From contig NZ_JAIOHK010000059.1 of the NCBI RefSeq assembly GCF_019913785.1, positions 17,929 to 81,928 on the forward strand: a DNA stretch of 64,000 nt, in the 5' to 3' direction. Under the pieces are notes generated by a model. The model saw only the letters and a program-made list of their open reading frames with translations, was not told the origin of the DNA and made no database searches. Of this stretch, positions 33,517-41,800 are shown in pieces. The position numbers and the translations under genes are program-made. This DNA comes from Altibacter sp. (GTDB lineage Bacteria; Bacteroidota; Bacteroidia; Flavobacteriales; Flavobacteriaceae). Position 1 is the first letter of the stretch; each line of letters opens with the position of its first letter.

Positions 33517-33650
33517 AATACGTTGGTTACATAGTTTCTTTAAAGATAAGACTTCTTCCGATTAGTACAAGAAGGACAAAAAGCAGTCGCTAAAATTGTA
33601 TGCAAAACACTTGCCATGGCCTTCGCTCCAGCCCGATATCACACATTTTT

Positions 33651-33842
33651 CTAGCCTGATTTGCCATCGCCGTCAATATCGGTCTTGGTGTGTGACTCCA
33701 AAGCTTCGAGGGTTTTTCTGAGCAATGTTTGTGTGGATTCCAGGTCCTTTTCTAATTGTGCGACGCGTTCTTCCAGACTGTCCGCCTGATTTTGTTGTTT
33801 CTGTAATTCATCCTCTTGTATCAAGTCCCAAAATATTCCCAT
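33651..33842 (-). CDS. Small coiled-coil protein with C-terminal DxDGDG motif
   Basis: A 63-residue protein. Residues about 10-50 form a strong heptad coiled coil (QQNQADSLEERVAQLEKDL and LLRKTLEALES). It ends in KTDIDGDGKSG, an EF-hand-like calcium loop half. No signal peptide or membrane segment. It lies 84 bp downstream of a DUF6090 gene on the same strand and may be the last gene of that operon. Function unknown; coding status rests on amino-acid composition and heptad pattern. Confidence 0.62.
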   Translation of the reverse strand: MGIFWDLIQEDELQKQQNQADSLEERVAQLEKDLESTQTLLRKTLEALESHTKTDIDGDGKSG

Positions 33843-33926
33843 AAGGCTATTGTATTAGTTATTGGTTTGTTTATCGGTGTTGTTTTCCATGAATAAGCTT
33901 ATTAAGCATACGGCGGAAGAATTTTA

Positions 33927-34715
33927 TCATTTTGCAATTTCCTTGTCAATTAATGAAATCAAATTTTGAATGTATTGGACTAAATTTTGGTGAATTCCTG
34001 CTAAATATCCATTATTCATAAAAGAGAGCCGAAGACCATTTTTAAATTTCTCATTGTGATGTTGCCACTTAGCATCTTCAATAAGTTCCTCTTGTAAAGA
34101 CGGGGCGATATCTGCGGCGGTTAATCTTTTTGGAAATCCGAAGGAGGGTTTGGTTAAATCAAAGAATCCAAGGGACACCATATTTTCAACATGTGGGTCG
34201 TATAAATAGGTTTCGTATTCTCTTCGCATATGGTTTTCGCCCAAAGCAATGGCTACATAAGTTTTGTCTAATTCTAATAATCCATTTTTAATGGAATTGT
34301 TCTTAATAAAACTAAGATTACCCGAACTCAATAATTCTTTAAAGGTATTGTTGTTAGGGACAAAGGTATTCCATATAAAAACCCGCTCGTATGTATTGGT
34401 ATATTGCTGAACATCTTCAATAGATTGGGGCTCATCTCCATTTATCAATGCAGCACTTGCTGCGGCTTTTTGAAAACGATATTCTGCAAGTTGGGTGTTG
34501 TTTTCAATTTCACTAACCAAATCTGCTTTTAGATTTTTGAGAAAGTTTACTTCCACCGCTCTTTCTTTTCTTCTCTCATTCCAATTGTTAATCTGCAAGG
34601 CAATCAAGATTCCTATTACCACTAGGATTATTTCACCGATGGCGTAAAGGAGGTATTTTGAGAACTTGTTCTCTTTAACAAGTCGTTGACGGATTTTTCG
34701 AAAGAATTTGATCAT
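33927..34715 (-). CDS. DUF6090 family membrane protein (copy 2)
   Basis: A 262-residue paralogue of the protein at 31247-31996. It has the same start pattern MIKFFRKIRQRLVKENKFSK, then the membrane helix YAIGEIILVVIGILIALQINNWN and a helical remainder. The N-terminal 45 residues are nearly superimposable on copy 1, while the periplasmic parts are divergent (FIWNTFVPNNNTFKELLSSG here). It begins 6 bp after the S33 peptidase stop, so the NTF2-like, S33 and DUF6090 genes form one operon. Confidence 0.86.
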   Translation of the reverse strand: MIKFFRKIRQRLVKENKFSKYLLYAIGEIILVVIGILIALQINNWNERRKERAVEVNFLKNLKADLVSEIENNTQLAEYRFQKAAASAALINGDEPQSIEDVQQYTNTYERVFIWNTFVPNNNTFKELLSSGNLSFIKNNSIKNGLLELDKTYVAIALGENHMRREYETYLYDPHVENMVSLGFFDLTKPSFGFPKRLTAADIAPSLQEELIEDAKWQHHNEKFKNGLRLSFMNNGYLAGIHQNLVQYIQNLISLIDKEIAK

Positions 34716-34721
34716 AATAGG

Positions 34722-35774
34722 CTATTCAAACGAACCAGTATCGACGTCTTTAATGAATTGAATCACCCCTTCAAAATAGTTTTTCTGATCGTCGTATTGT
34801 GACAAATGACTTCCGTTAGGACATAATAAAAAACGCCCTTTCTGAACTTCAGTCGCCATCCACTCCATATATTTTGGATCCATGGTATCGTAGGTAGCGC
34901 CGATCATTAAGGTAGGAACTTTGATTTCTTTCAGCTTGGCTGAAACATCCCATCCTTTCAATGAAGCATCCCCAGTCACACCAAATTCGCTATAGCCTTG
35001 CATGGCGATATAAATGTTTGGATTTAGGTGTTTCATGGCACGGTTGACCGACTCGGGCCACTTGTCTAGGGGCATTCGCAGTACATGTTCCGTATAATAA
35101 TGTTGGGTCACCAATTCGGCATAACGGGGATTGCCAAAATCTTCTTTTGCCTCCATGGCTTTTATTTCGGCATAGACATCGGCTGGTAATTGCGGGCCGA
35201 GTACTTCGGCGGCGTATTTTTCATATTCAGGGATACTGGCCATCATATTTGAAATGAGCAATCCTTTTAAGTTGTCTTGATATTTTAAAGCGTATTCCAT
35301 GGCAAGAATACCTCCCCAGGATTGCCCAAGGAGGTAAAAATTGCTGCTGTCCATGTTCAATGCCTTTCTCACTTGCTCCACTTCTTCTACAAAATGTTCG
35401 ATAGTCCAAAGTGTAGCATCATTGGGTTGATCGCTATAATACGAATCCAACTGATCATAATACACGTATTCTATGCCTTCCTTCGGGAAGTAGCCGTCGG
35501 CACATTCGAAGAATTCGTGCGTGCCACCTGGGCCACCATGTAACAAGAGGACCTTTATCTTCGGGTTGTTCCCCACTCGCTTAGTCCAAACATTAAAAGT
35601 CCCTTTCGAGGTGTTAATGGGTATCATTTTTATGCCGCCGGTAAATTGATCATCGCTATTGGAATAGTCCAAATACGATGTATCACAATCGGATTCAGTG
35701 TTCAAATCTTGTTTTTCGGCACAGCCCGTTATGCTGAGCAGAAAAACTGAAGCAATCAAGACAATTGATTTCAT
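34722..35774 (-). CDS. Proline iminopeptidase-like alpha/beta hydrolase (S33), lipoprotein
   Basis: A 350-residue alpha/beta hydrolase attached as a lipoprotein (MKSIVLIASVFLLSITGCAE, lipobox ITGC). S33 features are the oxyanion loop LLLHGGPGGTHEFFE, the YYDQLDSYYSDQP stretch that corresponds to DQRGxGxS, the nucleophile in LLGQSWGGILAMEYA, then the acid in GATYDTMDP and the histidine in CPNGSHLSQYDD. It probably removes N-terminal proline or other residues from peptides in the periplasm. It lies between the NTF2-like lipoprotein gene (23 bp) and DUF6090 copy 2 (6 bp). Confidence 0.9.
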   Translation of the reverse strand: MKSIVLIASVFLLSITGCAEKQDLNTESDCDTSYLDYSNSDDQFTGGIKMIPINTSKGTFNVWTKRVGNNPKIKVLLLHGGPGGTHEFFECADGYFPKEGIEYVYYDQLDSYYSDQPNDATLWTIEHFVEEVEQVRKALNMDSSNFYLLGQSWGGILAMEYALKYQDNLKGLLISNMMASIPEYEKYAAEVLGPQLPADVYAEIKAMEAKEDFGNPRYAELVTQHYYTEHVLRMPLDKWPESVNRAMKHLNPNIYIAMQGYSEFGVTGDASLKGWDVSAKLKEIKVPTLMIGATYDTMDPKYMEWMATEVQKGRFLLCPNGSHLSQYDDQKNYFEGVIQFIKDVDTGSFE

Positions 35775-35797
35775 AAGTTGGTGCTTTAAATGTTCAA

Positions 35798-36685
35798 TTA
35801 ATTTCTTCCTGTCTCGTGCAATTGTTTTGTATCTACATATTGCTGAAACGCAATTACCTTTCCGTCCTTAAGCGTCCATAGATGAGCGGCCTGTGCGTTA
35901 ATACTCTTTCCGGTTGCTTTCACTTTCCCTTTATAGCGAAGTGTTGCCAACACCTGCTCGTTTTCCATATTGTGAAGTTTTATATCATTTAAAGTGAAAT
36001 TTTCATATGCAGCGATCACCCGTTCAAAAACGCCTTTTAAAACGGCATCCGGACCAATATAGGGGTTGCCATCGGCTAAGGCATTACCTTCGGCTTCGTT
36101 CCATTCAACTTTCGCGTCCAAAGCGGCTAATACAGCCGGAACATCTCCCTTGCCAAAGTTCGTGTACAGATCGCTAACTACGGTAATATTATCTGCATTC
36201 AGTAAAGGATCAATCCCCAATTGTGCCATAAAGGCCAGATTGTCCATAAAATCCTGTTCTTGGGCGATTTTGCCGTCTTTCATGACCGCTATGGTGGAAC
36301 CTTCTACTTCTACCGCTTTTCCTGTGGCCGGAATTCCAAAAAAGTCACCACTATGCGTACCTTTAAATTTCCAGTGTTTAACCAGTTTATCTCCTTGTCC
36401 AAAGATGTCGACGATGGTAAAATCGGGATTCGAAAAGCCAGTTGTAAAGTTGGAATAATAGTCTTTAAATGCTTCGATACCCACCACATTTTCGGGATTG
36501 GTGATCAGGGTAATCTCAGGATCGAAGTTCGTATCGTTGATAAGATCCAGCTTTCCTTCATTAATAATTTCATCCCAGACAGTGGTATACTTGGTAATAT
36601 TGTCTTCCACTTGTTTGTTTGGATTGTTACAGGCAGTTAGCAGCACAAGGGCTGTAACGAATAGTAATTTAATAGTTGTTTTCAT
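35798..36685 (-). CDS. Tandem NTF2/SnoaL-like lipoprotein
   Basis: A 295-residue lipoprotein (MKTTIKLLFVTALVLLTACNN). It contains two SnoaL-like cone-shaped domains. The first spans about residues 35-150 (GIEAFKDYYSNFTTGFSNPDFTI, LVKHWKFKGTHSGDFFGIPATGK, EVEGSTIAVMKDGKIAQEQDF) and is the ester-cyclase-like SnoaL type. The second spans about 165-295 (VSDLYTNFGKGDVPAVLAALD, AQAAHLWTLKDGKVIAFQQYVD) and is SnoaL_2-like. Such domains bind or isomerise small hydrophobic ligands, substrate unknown. It heads the operon with S33 and DUF6090 copy 2. Confidence 0.86.
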   Translation of the reverse strand: MKTTIKLLFVTALVLLTACNNPNKQVEDNITKYTTVWDEIINEGKLDLINDTNFDPEITLITNPENVVGIEAFKDYYSNFTTGFSNPDFTIVDIFGQGDKLVKHWKFKGTHSGDFFGIPATGKAVEVEGSTIAVMKDGKIAQEQDFMDNLAFMAQLGIDPLLNADNITVVSDLYTNFGKGDVPAVLAALDAKVEWNEAEGNALADGNPYIGPDAVLKGVFERVIAAYENFTLNDIKLHNMENEQVLATLRYKGKVKATGKSINAQAAHLWTLKDGKVIAFQQYVDTKQLHETGRN

Positions 36686-36744
36686 TATGTTATTGGTTTA
36701 GTTAATAGTTAATTCTTTAAAATACTTTCATAACCCGCTCTAGG

Positions 36745-36773
36745 AAGGTCAATATTTTCTCCGACTTGACCTT
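36745..36773. repeat. 8-bp inverted repeat behind the signalling operon
   Basis: AAGGTCAA at 36745-36752 and TTGACCTT at 36766-36773 are exact complements with a 13-base loop, 8 bp past the membrane-effector stop. It lacks a T-run, so it could be a weak terminator or a regulator site for the NTF2-like operon promoter. Confidence 0.5.
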
Positions 36774-36781
36774 TACTTTAA

Positions 36782-37357
36782 TCATAGGACCACTGTTAAG
36801 ATTATATAATAGGACGCGGTTATAAATAAGACGATAAGACCGAGTGCTAATAATCGAATAGCTCTTTTTACATTTCTGAATTTCCAAGCGGCAATTTTTG
36901 AAATGATATAAATTTGTTCACCTAGTTGGCCAAAAAGTTGCTCTTCATCAACACTAACCTTGTAAAAGGTTTTGGCGAATTCCTTGATACTTCCGAATTT
37001 GGAAATGACATCGCCAAAAAAGAATATATTCTTATCGTAATTACCTTCTATTTTGGGAATAAAACACCGCACACAATAGAATATGGAGGCAGCCGTACAG
37101 AAAAACCAAGCTCCAATAAGTACATATAGCATAGGGTTATTGGATGTGGCATCGAAGATTCCATCTATGCTTTGAAAAATAAAATTTAACAAAATACCAT
37201 AAAAGGAGAGTATAAGTCCGGCTTTGAGCTCGGATGCTTTAATGAGGCTCGATATGTAATTGATACTTCCCCAATAATGATCGACAAGTTCTTCAGTGTG
37301 CGCATTTTTTGAATAAGGCCTTTGAGCCGATTCGGGTGGTAGTTCTTGCTCTTCCAT
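36782..37357 (-). CDS. Three-helix membrane effector, DUF5706/Pycsar-effector (PycTM) type
   Basis: A 191-residue membrane protein. A soluble N-terminal helix (HTEELVDHYWGSINYISSLI) runs into the family-type ASELKAGLILSFYGILLNF (first TM, about 45-63). A second TM spans about 76-98 (MLYVLIGAWFFCTAASIFY). The cytoplasmic YDKNIFFFGDVISKFGS and GEQIYIISKIAAWKFRNVKRAIR motifs follow, then a last TM (about 167-190). This order matches DUF5706, renamed Pycsar effector, in which cyclic-nucleotide binding triggers membrane damage. It follows the receiver-cyclase gene by 28 bp on the same strand, the cyclase-effector adjacency expected for such pairs. Ligand and activity here are inferred. Confidence 0.82.
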   Translation of the reverse strand: MEEQELPPESAQRPYSKNAHTEELVDHYWGSINYISSLIKASELKAGLILSFYGILLNFIFQSIDGIFDATSNNPMLYVLIGAWFFCTAASIFYCVRCFIPKIEGNYDKNIFFFGDVISKFGSIKEFAKTFYKVSVDEEQLFGQLGEQIYIISKIAAWKFRNVKRAIRLLALGLIVLFITASYYIILTVVL

Positions 37358-37385
37358 TAGGACATATTATTTAATTAGTATATTG

Positions 37386-38426
37386 TTATTCTTTGACTTC
37401 ATAAATTGTTAGCGGATGGACTTTATTTTTTAGATTGATGACACCAACTTTTTCGCAGTGAAATGATTCTTTTACTTTTTCGTAACAAGTTTCACAGATA
37501 ATAATCTGGTTTTCCCTTGCCGCATCCTGTAAACGCGCCGCAGTATTTACGGTATCCCCAATGACGGTATAATCCAATCGCTTTAAACTTTGAGAACCAA
37601 TATTTCCCGAAATCATTTCGCCGCTTTTAAGGCCAATGGAAACCTTGGGTTTAAATTGTAAATCGACTCCTATGGCCGGAAGTTTCTCGACTTTGTGACA
37701 AATTGCCAACGCAGCATCGATAGCTCGGTCTAAATGATAGTCTCCTTTAAATACAGCCATAATTGCATCTCCTATAAACTTATCTATATAACCTTCCTGT
37801 TCCATAATTTCCTTTACCATTTCATCAAAATAAGAGTTGAGCATGGACACTACAGTATCGGGAGTGGCGGTCTCGCTAATCGCGGTAAAGCCACAAATGT
37901 CTATAAACATCACCGTTGCTTCAATGGTGTCATTGGACATGATAGTAGATTCGAACTCTTTGTTACCCATAAAGTTGAGAACATTTTCATCTACATACAT
38001 TTTTAAAATATTATTCTCTTTAATCGCTTTGAGTGTTTCTTTTACTTGCTTGGCATGCTTTAGCGTTTTTTCCATCGTAAGCGTAAGATCCTCAAAATTG
38101 ATGGGTTTGGTAATAAAATCGAAGGCACCACGATTCATAGCGGTACGGATGTTTTCCATATCACCATAGGCCGAGACAATAACCGATTTTATTAATGGAT
38201 TGGATTCGGTCAACTTTGTAAGTAGGGTTAAGCCATCCATTTCGGGCATATTGATATCGCTCATCACAATATCAATTTCCGGTTCGACAACCAATTTTTC
38301 CAAGGCGACCCGTCCATTTTCAGCAAAATAAAACTCATATTCACCTCCACGAATTTGTTTTCTGAATTTCTGTTTGATAAGCGTTTCTAGATCGGCCTCA
38401 TCATCTACTACTAAGATCTTTGACAT
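37386..38426 (-). CDS. Response regulator with class III adenylate cyclase domain (REC-CHD)
   Basis: A 346-residue two-domain protein. Residues 1-120 are a receiver with phosphoacceptor D57 (IVMSDINMPEMDG), the acidic pocket DDE near residue 8 and K107 in FITKP. A helical linker leads to a cyclase homology domain at about 165-346. Metal aspartates are D176 (MFIDICGFTA) and D220 (DKFIGDAIMAVF). The base-recognition pair by alignment is K216 and T287, and N294/R298 (TVNTAARL) are the transition-state residues. Lys/Thr is the class IIIb adenylate-cyclase pattern, so cAMP is the likely product. The gene starts 2 bp after the single-receiver gene and precedes the membrane effector. Confidence 0.9.
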   Translation of the reverse strand: MSKILVVDDEADLETLIKQKFRKQIRGGEYEFYFAENGRVALEKLVVEPEIDIVMSDINMPEMDGLTLLTKLTESNPLIKSVIVSAYGDMENIRTAMNRGAFDFITKPINFEDLTLTMEKTLKHAKQVKETLKAIKENNILKMYVDENVLNFMGNKEFESTIMSNDTIEATVMFIDICGFTAISETATPDTVVSMLNSYFDEMVKEIMEQEGYIDKFIGDAIMAVFKGDYHLDRAIDAALAICHKVEKLPAIGVDLQFKPKVSIGLKSGEMISGNIGSQSLKRLDYTVIGDTVNTAARLQDAARENQIIICETCYEKVKESFHCEKVGVINLKNKVHPLTIYEVKE

Positions 38427-38428
38427 AA

Positions 38429-38800
38429 CTAATTGTTTAGTAATTTCTCCTTTAACATTTTAAAATCTACCGGTTTGGTTAAAAAATCATCTGCGCCCAA
38501 ACGTTTGGCAGTATTGAAATTTTCATCATCACCGTATGCCGTGACCATCATGACTACCGGGGGAGGTGCTTTGTACGTATTCTTAATTTTTTCCAACAAT
38601 TCCAAGCCGCTCATCCCTGGCATATTGATGTCGCTTAAAATCAAAATGGCCTCATGTTCCATAGCATCTAACAGCTTTAGTGCTTCTTCTCCTGAATAGG
38701 CAAACATAAAGGTAAGTTCCTCATTTCTAATTTCCTTTCGGAAGCGTTGAAGAAATAAATCCTTTACGTCTTTTTCGTCATCTACTACGAGTATTTTCAT
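38429..38800 (-). CDS. Single-domain response regulator, CheY-like
   Basis: A 123-residue stand-alone receiver: acidic pocket D7-D8 (ILVVDDEKD), phosphoacceptor D57 (LILSDINMPGMSG), T87 (MMVTAYGDD), and K109 (DFLTKPVDF). No output domain. It lies between the giant kinase (6-bp gap) and the receiver-cyclase (2-bp gap) and resembles the receiver part of the latter, so one may have arisen from the other. It could act as phosphate sink, relay, or competitor for the cyclase receiver. Confidence 0.93.
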   Translation of the reverse strand: MKILVVDDEKDVKDLFLQRFRKEIRNEELTFMFAYSGEEALKLLDAMEHEAILILSDINMPGMSGLELLEKIKNTYKAPPPVVMMVTAYGDDENFNTAKRLGADDFLTKPVDFKMLKEKLLNN

Positions 38801-38806
38801 GGTTAG

Positions 38807-41800
38807 TTATTTAGGTATTATTATTTTAAATGTTGTTCCTAGTCCTTTTTTTGTCGCTACTTTTAATTCGCCCATATGCCCTTTACTTACAATGTCGTAA
38901 CTCATTGACAAGCCCAAGCCCGTTCCTTCTCCAGTGGGTTTGGTGGTAAAGAAAGGTTGGAATATTTTATCCATTACCTGCTTCGGAATACCATTGCCAT
39001 TGTCTTTTACTGAAATTACAACCTGATCTTTCAATTTTTTTGTACTCACCGAAACGATGGGTTTAAAATCTGAATCTTTGGACGTTTTTTTCTTTTCATT
39101 ACAGGCGTAGAAGGCATTTGTGATTAAATTCAATATCACTCTTCCCATATCCTGTGGGATGATTTTAATTTTGCCAATGGACTCATCAAAGTCTGTTTCC
39201 AGTGTGGCATTGAACGATTTGTCCTTAGCCCTCAAGCCGTGGTAGGCCAATCGCAGATACTCATCTGCTAACTTATTGATATCGGTAGCTTCTTTTTCGG
39301 CCGTACTTTTTCGGCTGTGCTGAAGCATTCCTTTTACAATGGCATCGGCGCGTTTACCGTGGTGGCTTATTTTTTCGAGGTTTTGTTTGATATCGTTCGC
39401 TATTAATTTAGCTTCCTCCAATTCTCCTTTTTCAATTTCTTCGTTCATTTCGTCAATGAGTTCGTTACTCACTTCAGAAAAATTATTAACGAAGTTCAAC
39501 GGATTCTGAATTTCGTGAGCGATTCCGGCTGTGAGTTCCCCAAGCGAAGCCATTTTTTCAGATTGGATGAGTTGTTTTTGGGTGGCTTGCAAATCTGAAA
39601 GCGTATTTTCAAGTCGTTGTTTTTCAGCGAGTAGGGCCGAAGATTGTTTTTCTTTTACTTGCAGATCTGTAAAGCGCTGGTAGGCAAATGTGAAGACATT
39701 GCGGAAACGATCTAAAATGTTCTTCTGATCCTTGCTTAGCTCGCCAAAATTAGAAATACCAACGGCTCCATTGCCAAAGGCATACAATATATAGGAAATG
39801 CTATCGGTTTTGAACAAACGCGGGTCATCTGCTTCGCCATTTTTTCGGCGCATTTCGATAAGGTCCTGCAACTGTTGTCCTTGCAGTACCATTTCGGAAT
39901 AACCATCAGTTGTTGCGGCAATAACTCTAAGCTGTTCTTCGAGGGTGGGATCATCATCATAGGACATCAACGTAATCGTTCCGCCCATTTCGTGGGAATA
40001 GTCGTAATCCAGAAAGGTTTGATTATCTTCATTGTTGACGTCAATGATCGCATTTCGAATATCGTTGAAACCAAGTTCCTCCAACTGCTCATACAACGCC
40101 TTTGCAATATGCAACAGGTCGGTGGATTCGTTCATGCCAAGTGCTACCGAGCGCACTTTTTCCAGTGAGGCTTCAATTTTTGCTTCCCGAGCCTGCGCTT
40201 CAGCATTTGCCAAATCGGTATATCTTTTATACGCAAAGGTGAAAACGTTGCGGAATCTTTTTAATATCTTTTTTTGATCTTCGTTTAAAAGACCAAAATT
40301 GGAAATTCCAATGGCGCCGTTACCAAAGGAATACAGGTTATAGGTAAGATGGTCAATTTCTCGAAGTCGGGGGTCGTCCTTTTCGCCGTTGCGTAATCGT
40401 GTCTCGATAAGTTCTTCTAATTCTTTGCCCTTTAATTCGATTTCAAAAAAGGCATCATTACTGGATTGGATCTGTTTAATTTGTTTTTCTATAACAGCAT
40501 CCCCATAGTATGAAAATTGAGTGATGGCACTTGACATATCGTGGGAATAATCATAATCTAAAAAGGTTTCATCATCGTCGTTGTGAATATCGATAATGGC
40601 ATTACGGATATCGTTAAAACCAAGTTCGAGCAATTGCTCGTATAGCACTTTTGCAATATCCAGCATATCATCGGACTTTTGTAGGCTCAATGCCACAGAG
40701 CGCACTTTTTCAAGTGAGGCTTCAATTTTAGCTTCACGTGCTTGATCTTCTGCTTTTTGAAGATCCATAAAACGGATATAAGCTTGCTCAAAAACCTTGG
40801 CAAAGCGTTTAAGGATTTCCTGTTCGGATTGATTGGGTACAATCCCTGTGTGTGATGGAATAAGGATGGCCGAATTTTTCTGCCAAGCGAAAGACAAAGT
40901 ATGCTTATCATTCTGAAAAATCCATTTCTTAAAATCCTCTGGAAAATCGCGATAATCTGAATGTTCAAAAGCGTATTTGAAAAAGCTGTTCTTTTGCTCA
41001 ACAGTAAAAGCTTTCGAAAAATAGTCGGCTCCGCTTTCTTTTGATTTCCATGCCTCATTAAAAATAGGATGATTGAAATAAGGAAGCAAATAACTCCCCG
41101 CGAATCTAAAATCGGGAGAAGCGATCCAGTGCATCACATCTTTCGAATTGTTAAAATAGGTACATAAAATAACGCCATTTGCATCCATTACAACACCTAA
41201 TTCTTTTAGCTTTTCAACAATTACCACAACCACTTGTTCGAGCTCATCAGGTTTGTGCATGGCCAGGGATCGGGAACGTACTTTTTCCAGTGCGGCTTCA
41301 ATCTTCGATTCCCGTGCTTGCGCTTCGGCTTTTTGAAGGTCGAGAAATCGTGTATAGGTACGTTCAAATTCTACACTAAAACGTTGTAATATTTGTTTTT
41401 CTTCATCACTGATGGGCCTTTTAATATTGATTCCAAAACAGCCATATTTCATAAAGGCCTCCGCATAATAAAGTCCGTTTGCGAAATATTCTGGATTTAG
41501 GTTATTAGCATCTTTTAAAAGTTCCTCCCAAGCGGTAAAAAAGGTTTTTACTTCTTCAGGTTTAATATGATGAATGTGTACAGGAATGCCACTTATCCAA
41601 TCTTCAAAGCATGCGGCGGTATATGGTTCAGCCTTATCAAGTGGGTATACTATAGCTTTGCTCTTAATTTTCTTTTTGTTTTGTGCTGTATTCCAAGCTA
41701 CCCAAAATTGGTGTTCATTCTTGTCTTCATCTGGCAACCAGACATAAGAAAATTCGGTATCTATTCCCAACAATTGTAGTTGCTCGTGAAATACCTTTGA

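Noticed and set aside
36782..38426. Calling the pair a classical Pycsar system (PycC-PycTM)
   Set aside because: The cyclase carries a receiver domain and adenylate-cyclase base-recognition residues, and the pair is embedded in a kinase operon; only a Pycsar-like relation is supported.
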